Shown here: one piece after another, positions 46,944-56,340 of the stretch
Layout: every line of letters begins with the position of its first letter
Numbering within the stretch: the stretch's first letter is position 1
NCBI GenBank assembly: GCA_026874595.1
Contig: CM049311.1
Coordinates: 19,400,676 to 19,464,675 of the forward strand
Direction of reading: 5' to 3'
Source: Sipunculus nudus
Lineage: Eukaryota; Annelida; Sipuncula; Golfingiida; Sipunculidae
DNA: 64,000 nucleotides
The notes under the pieces: model-generated
Database searches by the model: none
Told to the model about the DNA's origin: nothing
Seen by the model: the letters and a program-made list of their open reading frames with translations, nothing else
Position numbers and translations under genes: made by a program

Positions 46944-48495
46944 AGCTCAGCTGACTTTCAGTCATGCTGAGCTATAGCGATGGGTCTTTGTCCGTCGTCC
47001 TTCCGTCTGTCCGTCCGGCCGGCCGTCCGGCCGTTAGCAGGGCACAAATCGTAACCGTAGGGGCTAGGGCCATGAACCCTATGCAGTCTTAGAGGTTATA
47101 AAAAGATCTCCTTGCAAACCTGAAATTAGGTCACTGCGACCTATATTCTCGAAGTTATGGGGTGTGTTTGCATCCCCCAGAAATAACTCTTTGAGACAAA
47201 ATTTTCATCCCAAACCTTCCATCTTTCACAAACAGCTCACCTACCAACAGGGGAAGAACCATAATTTTTTTGAGGTCCAAAGGTCAAGGTCACAGGAGCC
47301 TCTTCTTTGAAAAGCCTGTGGATGCATTTTAAGCCAACCCTTTCATCCCAATTCTTTGATTTTTCACATATAGCTCACCTACTAAGTTTGAGAAGAATCC
47401 TGTAGATTTTGAGGTCACAAGGTCAAAGGTCAGGGTCACAGGATCCACTTCCTTGAAAAGGTTGTGGACACATTTCAAGCTAGACTTTTCATTCCAAACC
47501 TTCCCGCACTGATATCGCTACTCTGCCAACAGGGGAAAAGAACTGTTGATTTTGAGGTCAAAGGTCAAGTTCACAGCACCCACTTCTTGCGTGGAGTCAT
47601 TTTCAGGCAAACTTTTCAATCTGTACCTTCCATCTGTCATATATGGCTTACCTACCAATAAGGGAAGAAGCCTATTGATGTTGAGGTCAAAAAGTCAAAG
47701 GTCAAGGTCACAATATTTAATTGTTCTAAATGCTTGTGAGCATATTTCAAGTGTAACTGTTCAACCCAAACCTTCAGTCTTTCACATATGCCACATCTAT
47801 GCATCACTCAGTTTGACTCAAACTTCATATTTATGGGTCTTTTTGCTTGAATAAATAACTTATTGACTTTGGGGTCAGCTGGTCAGCAGGTTAAAGGTTG
47901 CAGGTAAAGTTATTCACCCATTGGTTGCCAAGTAATTACACCAGATTTAAGTGGTTAGTAGTTACCCATCATTTAGAAAGAATCCAGTTGATATATTGGC
48001 AAAAGGCCAAGGTCATAGGTCAGGGATGTTCACAATTACTTATTTTATAGACTATCTCTATTTTTCTTGTATATATAACCATCCCACTCCAGCTGGTACA
48101 TCTCCCTGTGTGGCTGTGATTGTGAGTGACACTGGTGACATATGACTCCCTTTTGTATCAGCCTATTAAGTGATAAGGCTCAGTGATAAGTACCTCGTTA
48201 CTTCATAACAAAAATACTGTTGTCAGAATGCTTCAGCCAGGCATTAAGACTATGAGAGAATAGTATTAGTGTTTAGCTACTGATTTATAAGATGATGGGA
48301 ACATTTTGCAGTTTATTTTATGGAATCCTAGCAATTAACTTAGTTTCCTAGATATCTGAATATTTTAATATATATCACCACATATAAAAGCAAGTGTTTG
48401 TTCTCATAATATGTGGATGTGTACCTTGATTTAGGATGGCTTTTTGATTTATTTCAAGACTCTTAGTCATGCTTTCTGCATTTCTTTTCTTTCAG

Positions 48496-48600
48496 GTTTG
48501 GCAGTTTACCTACCCTGCTGACCCCATTGAAAAGCAGAGTGATAATAAAAAATATTGGACTTACACTTTTTACAATTGCATATCTATAAATCTGATATGA
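48496..48600 (+). CDS. Possible captured exon inside the AGCTCAG-family element (34 codons)
   Basis: TTTCTTTTCTTTCAG is an excellent acceptor. The sequence after it reads in one frame VWQFTYPADPIEKQSDNKKY and on to TGA at 48598. Aromatic and charged residues are mixed as in real proteins. No domain is recognisable, and the tail becomes AT-rich. It may be a host terminal exon picked up by the element, or chance. Confidence 0.25.
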   Translation, partial: VWQFTYPADPIEKQSDNKKYWTYTFYNCISINLI

Positions 48601-49080
48601 GGGCCTGGACATGCCTTTTGAATTATTTTGGGCATTCATTACTGGATAATTTGCCCCAAGTTTGGTCTCTTATTGGAGAATGTGGGATATCAAATGTCAT
48701 ACTTGTCAGAAATCCATTATGTCTGCCAGTTAGCCACCTTAGAAATTCTTTCTTCAGTGCAGTTTCAGTAATTTTTCTTTAATGTTTGGTCCGATTTAGA
48801 GAATGTTTGTTGTCTGATTTCAGACTTGTCAGAAGTCCAATATGGCCACCAGGCAACCATCTTTTAATTCCTTTTGATCATATTATCTCAAGAACAGTTA
48901 AAGTGAATGCAGTTGGATGTATATTTATGTAATCTTGTAAAGGATTGGGTCAAATATTTCTGAATAAATATTACCATCATTTATAAAAGTGCAGTACAGT
49001 TGGCTTGTATTGAATAAAAATTCATAAAGAAGCACCTGTTTCTCAATAATTCTTGCATGTATTTCCTTGATTTTTGCTAT

Positions 49081-49604
49081 ATATTTTGATCTTATAATTG
49101 CCCTTTGTGGTGTTCCTTTTGAGACTGACAGGTTTCAAGCAAGCTGTTGGAATAGTTCCTGATAGCTTAACAATCATGCATTTTCCTCAGACCATCAATT
49201 CACTGTGTTTTAACCAGACATAGGTGATATATATTTCTGTTGTCATAGAAAATTTCAACAAATTGGCAAATTGGTTCTTCAAAATTTGACTGGAAGTTGT
49301 GAATCTCAGTCCATGATGTCACAGGTCATGCTTGTTTGTTATATATTTTGATCTTATATTTGCCCTTTGTGGTGTTCCTTTTGAGACTGACAGGTATCAA
49401 GTAAGCTATGGGAATAGTTCTGGATACCTTAACAATCATACATTTTCCTCAGACCATCAATTCACTGTGTTTTAACCAGACATAGGTGATATATATTTCT
49501 GTTGTCGTAGAAAATTTCAACAAATTGGCAAATTGGTTCTTCAAAATTTGACTGAAAGTTGTGAATCTCAGCCCATGGTGTCGCAGGTCATGCTTGGCAG
49601 CTGA
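49081..49604 (+). repeat. Two tandem 262-bp units inside the element
   Basis: ATATTTTGATCTTATA, CCCTTTGTGGTGTTCCTTTT, CAGACCATCAATTCACTGTG and TTCAACAAATTGGCAAATTG occur twice at a spacing of 262 bp (49081 and 49343) with few differences, so the duplication is young relative to the rest. Confidence 0.9.
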
Positions 49605-49625
49605 GCGTCATGACCCATGGGTCTC

Positions 49626-51395
49626 TTTTTCAGAATTTGGGTGGCCTTGTGGTTCTAGGTGTTTTGGGAGCAGGCTCTATTCAGTGCAGACCCTGTTGTT
49701 TGGCTCAAATGGAGAAGGATAATGTTAAGAACAAACGTCTAAGCCCTTTTTTGTGCGATTTATGGTCAATAAAGGGATTTTTCCAATACTCTAAGATTGT
49801 AGGTATTTCAGAATTTGGGTGGTCTTGTGGTTCTAGGAGTTTTGGGAGCAGGCTGTATTCAGTGCAGACCCTGTATATTGGACCCAAATGGAGTAGGATA
49901 ATGTTGAGAAACTTTTAAGCCATTTTTTAGCGATTTATGGTCAAAAGGGGGATTTTTCCAATACTCAAAGATTGTCGTTTTTTTCAGAATTTGGGTGGTC
50001 TTGTGGTTCTAGGAATTTTTGGAGCAGGCTCTATTCAGTGCAGACCCTGTATATTGGGCCCGAATGTAGAAGGATAACGTTGAGAGCAAACTTCTAAGCC
50101 CTTTTTTGGGCGATTTATGGTCAAAAAGGGGATTTTCCAATACTCAAAGATTGTCGGTTTTTCAGAATTTGGGTGGCCTTGTGGTTCTAGGTGTTTTGGG
50201 AGCAGGCTCTATTCAGTGCAGACCCTGTTGTTGGGCTCAAATGGAGAAGGATAATGTTGAGAACGAACGTCTAAGCCCTCTTTTGTGCGATTTATGGTCA
50301 AAAAAGGGATTTTTCCAATACTCTAAGATTGTAGGTATTTCAGAATTTGGGTGATCTTGTGGTTCTAGGAGTTTTGGGACCAGGTTCTATTCAGTGCAGA
50401 CCCTGTTGTTGGGCTCAAATGGAGAAGGATAATGTTGAGAACAAACGTCTAAGCCCTTTTTTGTGCGATTTATGGTCAAAAAAGGGATTTTTCCAATACT
50501 CTAAGATTGTAGGTATTTCAGAATTTGGGTGGTCTTGTGGTTCTAGGGATTTTTGGAGCAGGCTCTATTCAGTGCAGACCCTGTATATTGGGCCCGAATG
50601 TAGAAGGATAACGTTGAGAGCAAACTTCTAAGCCCTTTTTTGGGCGATTTATGGTCAAAAAGGGGATTTTCCAATACTCAAAGATTGTCGGTTTTTCAGA
50701 ATTTGGGTGGCCTTGTGGTTCTAGGTGTTTTGGGAGCAGGCTCTATTCAGTGCAGACCCTGTTGTTGGGCTCAAATGGAGAAGGATAATGTTGAGAACGA
50801 ACGTCTAAGCCCTCTTTTGTGCGATTTATGGTCAAAAAAGGGATTTTTCCAATACTCTAAGATTGTAGGTATTTCAGAATTTGGGTGGTCTTGTGGTTCT
50901 AGGAGTTTTGGGACCAGGTTCTATTCAGTGCAGACCCTGTTGTTGGGCTCAAATGGAGAAGGATAATGTTGAGAACAAACGTCTAAGCCCTTTTTTGTGC
51001 GATTTATGGTCAAAAAAGGGATTTTTCCAATACTCTAAGATTGTAGGTATTTCAGAATTTGGGTGGTCTTGTGGTTCTAGGGATTTTTGGAGCAGGCTCT
51101 ATTCAGTGCAGACCCTGTATATTGGGCCCAAATGGAGAAGCATAATGTTGAGAGCAAACTTATAAGCCCGTTTTGGGCGATTTATGGTCAAAAGGGGATT
51201 TTCCCAATACTCAGCTCAAAGATTGTCTGTTATTTAGAATTTTGGTGGCCTTGTGGTTCAAGGAGTTTTGGGCGCAGGCTCAATTCAGTGCAGACCCTGT
51301 TTAATGGGCCCAAATGGAGAAACATAATGTTGAGAGCAAACTTCTAAGGCCTTTTTGAGGAGTTCTGGTCAAAAAAGTTTTTCCCGAACTCCCCT
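49626..51395 (+). repeat. 178-bp satellite, right part, with 534-bp higher-order repeat
   Basis: Units start (AGAATTT) at 49632, 49810, 49986, 50164, 50342, 50520, 50698, 50876, 51054 and 51236, mostly 178 bp apart. The trimer 50164-50697 is repeated almost exactly at 50698-51231, a 534-bp higher-order repeat. The last unit is longer and more diverged, as expected at an array edge. Since 178 is not a multiple of 3, the ~80-108-codon frames across units are by-products. Confidence 0.95.
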
Positions 51396-51471
51396 TAACG
51401 TTTGTCAGGCTCTTTTGGAGTAAACTGTTAAACTTTGACTGTGTGACAGACTTATAGTCTAGTTTTTATAA

Positions 51472-51807
51472 AACATCAGCCGCCCCCTTACTAAAAGGCT
51501 GCTAATCCACTGCCAGGTAGTGGCTTAACAGCCATCGGGCGGAAAAAATATAATATGCGTGACCCGCACAAATACATCTATGGAACATCAGCTGCCCCCT
51601 TACTAAAAGGCTGCTATTCCACTGCCCTGTAGTGGCTTAACAGCCATGGGGCTGAATAAATATAATATGCGTGACCCGCACAAATACATCTATGGAACAT
51701 CAGCCGCCGCCTTACTCAAAGGCTGCTAATCCACTGCCAGGTAGTGGCTTAACAGCCATGGGGCGGAATAAATATAATATGCGTGACCCGCACAAATACA
51801 TCTATGG
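51472..51807 (+). repeat. Three 112-bp tandem units with a conserved nested stem
   Basis: Units begin AACATCAGC at 51472, 51584 and 51696. Each can fold as nested stems. In unit 1: CCGCCC (51480-51485) with GGGCGG (51537-51542), GGCTG (51497-51501) with CAGCC (51529-51533), and CCACT (51507-51511) with AGTGG (51519-51523). The inner two stems are identical in all units, and the outer stem varies with one mismatch per later unit. ATGCGTGACCCGCAC forms a further small hairpin. No hammerhead core (CTGANGA...GAAA) is present. Confidence 0.9.
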
Positions 51808-52110
51808 AAAGGCAATAAGTGCATATCGTTCCACAAAATCGCTTTGTAGATTTTTTAACTTGGTCTTTCCATTTATCCCTATGCGCAGTCTCTAGATGTT
51901 TCTCGCGCTATTCGCATATTCATCACCATGCAAATTTAAGCCTTTTTGGCGGGGTTCATAGGTAGGTCTATTTACGTTATGTAGTCCATATCCGCTGTCC
52001 GCAAAAATCGCTCTGTTAAGTTTTTAAATATGCTGTATTGATTCATGCATAAGCCTAGTCCTTACGCGAAGTGCGTATTCCCATCCCGTCACGGGAGCGA
52101 TCCCCCCCCC

Positions 52111-52191
<81 letters not shown>

Positions 52192-52254
52192 AATTCCTGG
52201 TAAAGTTTAGTTTAGATTATAGCCTTGGGTCTTCAGATTCTGACCACATCTGAA
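51808..52254. other. No gene; contains (TA)n at 52113-52189
   Basis: A C run (52101-52111) leads directly into about 77 bp of TA dinucleotides. The rest has no recognisable feature. Confidence 0.7.
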
Positions 52255-52470
52255 CATTCTCTATTTTAAAATTACATAAAGAGTCGCTCAAATCCTTATA
52301 AAGAGATATATTGCTATCTCCGTACGAAGTAATTAGGGTTAGGTTAGGGTTACCTAACCCTAATCTAAACCTAACTCTACTCGGCTACGTAAGACATGAC
52401 TATATACTCATTATAGTACACAGTTTCGTCCATTTCTTGACCACAACAACAAACAGAGATTCGAGCGACT
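52255..52470 (+). repeat. Direct repeat copy 1 (partner at 53265-53465)
   Basis: Shared blocks: AAAATTA-AT-A-AGTCGC, CCGTACGAAGTA, CTATATACTCAT-ATAGT, CACAGTTTCGTCCATTTCT and AGATTCGA-CG. Copy 1 contains an extra ~45 bp of telomere-like sequence. Confidence 0.75.
52333..52377 (+). repeat. Interstitial telomere-like sequence, head-to-head
   Basis: TTAGGGTTAGGTTAGGGTT is followed directly by ACCTAACCCTAATCTAAACC, so TTAGGG-type repeats meet in inverted orientation. The paralogous copy near 53375 lacks it. Confidence 0.85.
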
Positions 52471-53264
52471 ATGCTGAAAAGCAGACATATTCGCATTTGG
52501 TTGAATTTTGTTGTCTTTTTAAACATACACGTATTCCTTCTAATTGTTTGCATTTCCCCATATGAAACCGTGCTAAGATAATTATCAATAATCATCGAAG
52601 TTATAAATGTTATTATAACTTATTTAAGTACGCTTTTGTTATTAATATACATATAAATTTGTAGTTATAATGGTGAACTTAGCTTGCATAGCAGATATTC
52701 TTTGGTTATCGAGCACTTCAAACATACGCAAAACAAACTTTTCGGATATAAGGACTATGCATATATGGACTACGGATAGTCGGATACAGACTATATATGC
52801 ATATATGGACTACGCACTTACGGAAAACCACTATTACAGTCGAGCCGAACAGTTGGATCCAATATTTGGATTCTCCGCCAGTTCTTTCGTCAACGAAAGT
52901 GTATGAAAGGTATGTATATGCTGTCCATGTAACACCGTGCTAATTATTAAGGATTCGCCGCATTCGGGTCCGGACAAATATATATGCATGTCTATGGATT
53001 GTACGAAAGGTGTATTAGTGGTGTGCCGATTAATCGATGACTGGTCGTTTTCTTTCAAAATCGATTAACAACGATCATGTATACACATGCAAAGAATCTT
53101 ATCCTGTTAGAGATATACGAACAAAATGAAACGAACAGCAAATATACGGAACCTTGCACAGCCAACAATCGTGCGACGGTTTGTTAACCTTGGATGCGGT
53201 TGGACCGATGATTTCATTATGAATACCGATGAACATAATCTCACTCTATTTACTGAGGTCAATT
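52471..53264. other. No gene seen; possible hAT-type end near 53013
   Basis: TAGTGGTGTGCCGATTAATC followed by GATGACTGG (about 53014) resembles the terminal sequence of some hAT elements, but the partner end was not found. TGCATATATGGACTACG occurs twice (about 52758 and 52798). Confidence 0.35.
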
Positions 53265-53465
53265 TTTTAAAATTATATCACAGTCGCCCGAATCCTTATT
53301 TCAGGGGGAAAAAGGAAAAAACGGTGCATATAACACCTCTATAATGACGCATGCTTTCTCCGTACGAAGTACTTAATACGTAAAGCACTACTATATACTC
53401 ATATATAGTGCACAGTTTCGTCCATTTCTCGACAAAAACACAACACAAATAGGGATTCGAACGTC
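53265..53465 (+). repeat. Direct repeat copy 2 (partner at 52255-52470)
   Basis: As copy 1 but without the telomere-like insert: CCGTACGAAGTACTTAATAC replaces it. 53466-53737 after it has no recognisable feature. Confidence 0.75.
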
Positions 53466-53737
53466 TGTGATTATATTAAACAAAATGTTATAATAAAGGT
53501 GAAATAAACCTGAATTCCCTCATGCCATATGTAACAAAACAGGGTTTTATTACAATTGCTATGTGTAAGGCATTTGCACAAGTTTGCATTTGATAAATTT
53601 ATCTGTATCTGGACGATTTGAAACGTTGGAAGTTTAATGCACTAAGTCGAATTTGAACCCAACTCTGGATCACTGACACCTATTTGATTCAAAATTCACA
53701 ATCTTGTTCACGGGGTAAAACCAACAATTGTGTAAAT

Positions 53738-56070
53738 AACAAGAGACCCAGGGGTCTAATGTTCAATCTGTGAATTACTGTGCAATTTGGCAAGTGATTA
53801 AAAAAAAAATGAATGTGAAAATACCATTCATTCCTTTCCAAGTAGACATTGTCCTATTGCACAAGGTAGGTGGCGTCACCTATCTGGTTTATGAGAAAAC
53901 TTTCCAAGATGACTGCACATGCCAAATTTCAGACCAATACTCCTGAGATATGAGCAATTTACACCCAAAGCAAATGTATGAATGGACACCACAGGAAAAT
54001 TATTGCAGATGGCCCCACCAGTCTTGTTTACGAGATCGAGGTGACGAAGATCTATGGACATGCACAATTTCAACCCAATACACTGAACAAACACTAAGAC
54101 GATCAGATGGCAAATGCAAAGTTGGACACTCCGCAAAAAAGTATTGAAGGTGGCGCCACCTGTCTGGTTAACGAGAAAACTTTCCTAGACGGATAGACAT
54201 GACAAATTTCAGATCAATACATTGAACCCCTTCTGAGATATGAGCAATTTTCACCCACAGCAAATGTACCAGAGATGCCATGGGAAAACGATTGCAGATG
54301 GCATCATCAGTCTTGAGTGTAAGTCTGAGGAGTCCAAGATCTATGAATATGCAAAATTTCAGCTAAATACGTTGAACCACTCCTGAGATTGGGGTTATAT
54401 AAAAGAAACCGAGGTTTATACTGCACAGAAAGGTTTTCCATCATTGTTACCTACAACTACATAGGTGAGGGAACAAGTATGCCAGGTTTTGGAAAGATCA
54501 GTCCAAGGGTCCTAGAGGGGACTCTGTTTTTGTGGACTATAACAAATAAATACTTTTTGGATAAAAGCAGAAAACACCAATACAGCCTGCTGAAAGTAGC
54601 TGAACAGGTGGCACCACCTGGAGGTCAAAATCATTAAGCAGTCACATGATCAATATTCCTGTGAAATTTGAAACTGAAGGCTGCAGCAGTTCCTAAGATA
54701 TTTGGTAACAGACAATAAATAATGTATAGAAACACATCAAGTTCCGTAGATATGCCATCTTGAAAATCATTTGACTGAATTTATACTCAAATTATTCCTC
54801 TTCCTCTAAGGTACTGTTGACTATGATATAAAAGCCAAAGTATTTATACTTTATGACATATCTTGGAAAAAGCAGAAAAGACCATTACAACCTGTAGAAA
54901 TTAGGTAAACACAGGTGGTGCCACCTGCAGGTCATATTATTTAGCAGTCACATTATGTAGTTCCTAAGACAGTTAGAAATAGACAATACATCATGTATAG
55001 AACACATCAAGCTGTCAAATTTTGCAACCGACACAGTTCCATAGAGACGCCATCTTGAAAATGAATTGACTGAATTTATACTAAAATTATTCCACTTCCT
55101 CTAAGGAACTGTTGAATATAATATGAAGGCCAAAATATTATTACTTCATGACTTATCTTGAAAGAAGTGGAAAGAAACATTTTGTCCCACAAAAAGTAGG
55201 TCAACACAGGTGGCGCCACCTGGAGGTCAAAATCATCTGGCAGTCACATGATCAATATTCCTGGGAAATTTGAAACTGAAGGCTGCAGCAGTTCCTAAAA
55301 TATTTGGTAACAGACAATACATCCTGTATGGAAACACATCAAGCTGCAAAATTTTGCAACCCACACAATTTGAAGTTCTGTAGAGATGCCATCTTGAAAA
55401 TGATTTGACTGAATTTACACACAAATTATTCCCCTTCCTCTAAGGAACTGTTGGCTATGATATGAAGGCCAAAATATCAATACTTTGTGACTAATCTTGG
55501 AAGAAGTGGAAAAGACCATTTTTTCCCGCAGAAAGTAGGTCAACACAGGTGGCGCCACCTGGAGGTCAAAATCATTTAGCAGTCACATGATTAATATTCC
55601 TGTGAAATTTGAAACTGAAGGCTGCAGCAGTTCCTTAGATATTTGGTAACAGACATTACATCATGTATACATAGAAACACATCAAGCTGTCATATTTTGC
55701 GATCGACAGAATTTGAAGTTCTGTAGAGACGCCATCTTGAATATGACTTGACTGGATTTATACTCAAATTATTCCCCTTCCTCTAAGGAACTGTTGACTA
55801 TGATATGAAGGCCAAAATATTAATACTTTATGACTTATCTTGAAAGAAGTTGAAAAGACCATTTCATCCCCCAGAAAGTAGGTCAACACAGGTGGCTTAT
55901 TTTTGCATGTCCATCCCATGATCAGTAATTGTGCAAGTTTCTGCAAAGTTTCATGAAGGTAGTTGCTGTGGCTGTTGAGATATTTGGTAACAGACAGTGG
56001 ACGGTGGACTGTTGACAGTGGACAGTGGACGGCGGACGCTGCGCCATGGCATAAGTTCACAGAGTGAACT
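53738..56070 (-). mobile_element. Related element (minus strand) ending GACCCCTGGGTCTCTTGTT
   Basis: Read on the minus strand it starts AGTTCACTCTGTGAACTTAT (a hairpin, next to a T run), then CCATGGCGCAGCGTCCGCCG and CCACTGTCC-type sequence. It ends at 53738 as GACCCCTGGGTCTCTTGTT. The layout (T run, terminal hairpin, GTCC-rich tract, repeated body, GACCC-TGGGTC-CTTGTT end) is that of the AGCTCAG family with different sequence, so it is probably a sister subfamily. The body is two tandem arrays built around AGGTGGCGCCACCT. Confidence 0.7.
54605..55900 (-). repeat. ~340-bp tandem array with palindrome AGGTGGCGCCACCT
   Basis: The palindrome, or a close variant, starts at 54606, 54913, 55208, 55547 and (truncated) 55890. 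Spacings are 307, 295, 339 and 343 bp. Each unit also carries GCCATCTTG (YY1-like on the minus strand: 54754, 55049, 55388, 55731), CTCTAAGGAACTGTTG and GCAGTCACATGATCAATATT-like sequence. A distinct, more 5' pair of units with AGGTGGCG at 53871 and 54147 carries TCCTGAGATATGAGCAATTT. Confidence 0.85.
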
Positions 56071-56079
56071 AAAAACAGC

Positions 56080-56330
56080 AAACATTTTTGGTATTTTATT
56101 TTTCAGTGTCCACTATAAGAAATAATTACTCTTAATGATGATAGTGGCTTTGGGTGGGTTGCCGCTGTATTATGGATGTTGCATGGGGGGGTGGGGGGGG
56201 GGGGGTATGTTGGGATGAGTTTGGTAAGGTGTGAAATGGGGGGGGGGAGGAGGAGATGGAAGAGGCAGAGAGTCTTTTCTGACACACTGTCATGGAGGAA
56301 AAGAAGTCAGGCAGTTTTGAGCATAAAACA
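56080..56330. repeat. G-rich low-complexity tracts
   Basis: Runs of G with isolated T or A near 56187-56208 and 56238-56247. Potential G-quadruplex on the plus strand. Probably intergenic, just beyond the poly(A) site described next. Confidence 0.6.
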
Positions 56331-56334
56331 AAGC

Positions 56335-56340
56335 TTTATT
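56335..56340 (-). terminator. Candidate poly(A) signal (AATAAA) for a minus-strand gene
   Basis: The minus strand reads ATGTAATAAAGCTTTG. Cleavage would be expected near 56305-56325. It lies downstream of the possible terminal exon at 59080-59262, with little obvious transposon sequence between, which fits a long 3' UTR. Another gene or chance are alternatives. Confidence 0.4.

Larger units (their letters stand above)
46944..49625 (+). mobile_element. AGCTCAG-family element inserted in the satellite, both ends defined
   Basis: Because the satellite unit is known, the junctions can be read. Uninterrupted units have GTCGG-TTTTT-CAGAATTTGG. Here GTCGGTTTTT is followed by AGCTCAGCTGACTTTCAGTC. 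The far end is CAGCTGAGCGTCATGACCC and TGGGTCTC, then TTTTTCAGAATTTGGG. So 2682 bp were inserted in a T5 run that is present on both sides. Inside are a hairpin start, TCCGTCGTCCTTCCG-type sequence, AAGGTCAAGGTCACAGGA units (47270-47870), a possible exon (48496-48600) and a 262-bp tandem duplication. No transposition enzyme is encoded. Confidence 0.85.

Noticed and set aside
49610-51347. Several ~80-108-codon frames with shared sequence in the satellite
   Set aside because: The 178-bp unit is not a multiple of three, frames change from unit to unit and stops are not avoided, so these are by-products of the tandem repeat.
46526-51395. CRISPR-like array of direct repeats
   Set aside because: Units are contiguous 172-178-bp satellites without spacers, and the genome is eukaryotic.
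51472-51807. Hammerhead ribozyme-containing retrozyme
   Set aside because: The tandem length is suitable, but neither strand has the CTGANGA...GAAA core. Only the nested stem remains of interest.
52255-53465. Pair of LTRs about 1 kb apart
   Set aside because: The two direct copies lack TG...CA ends, a primer-binding site and a purine tract, and their edges are not sharp.
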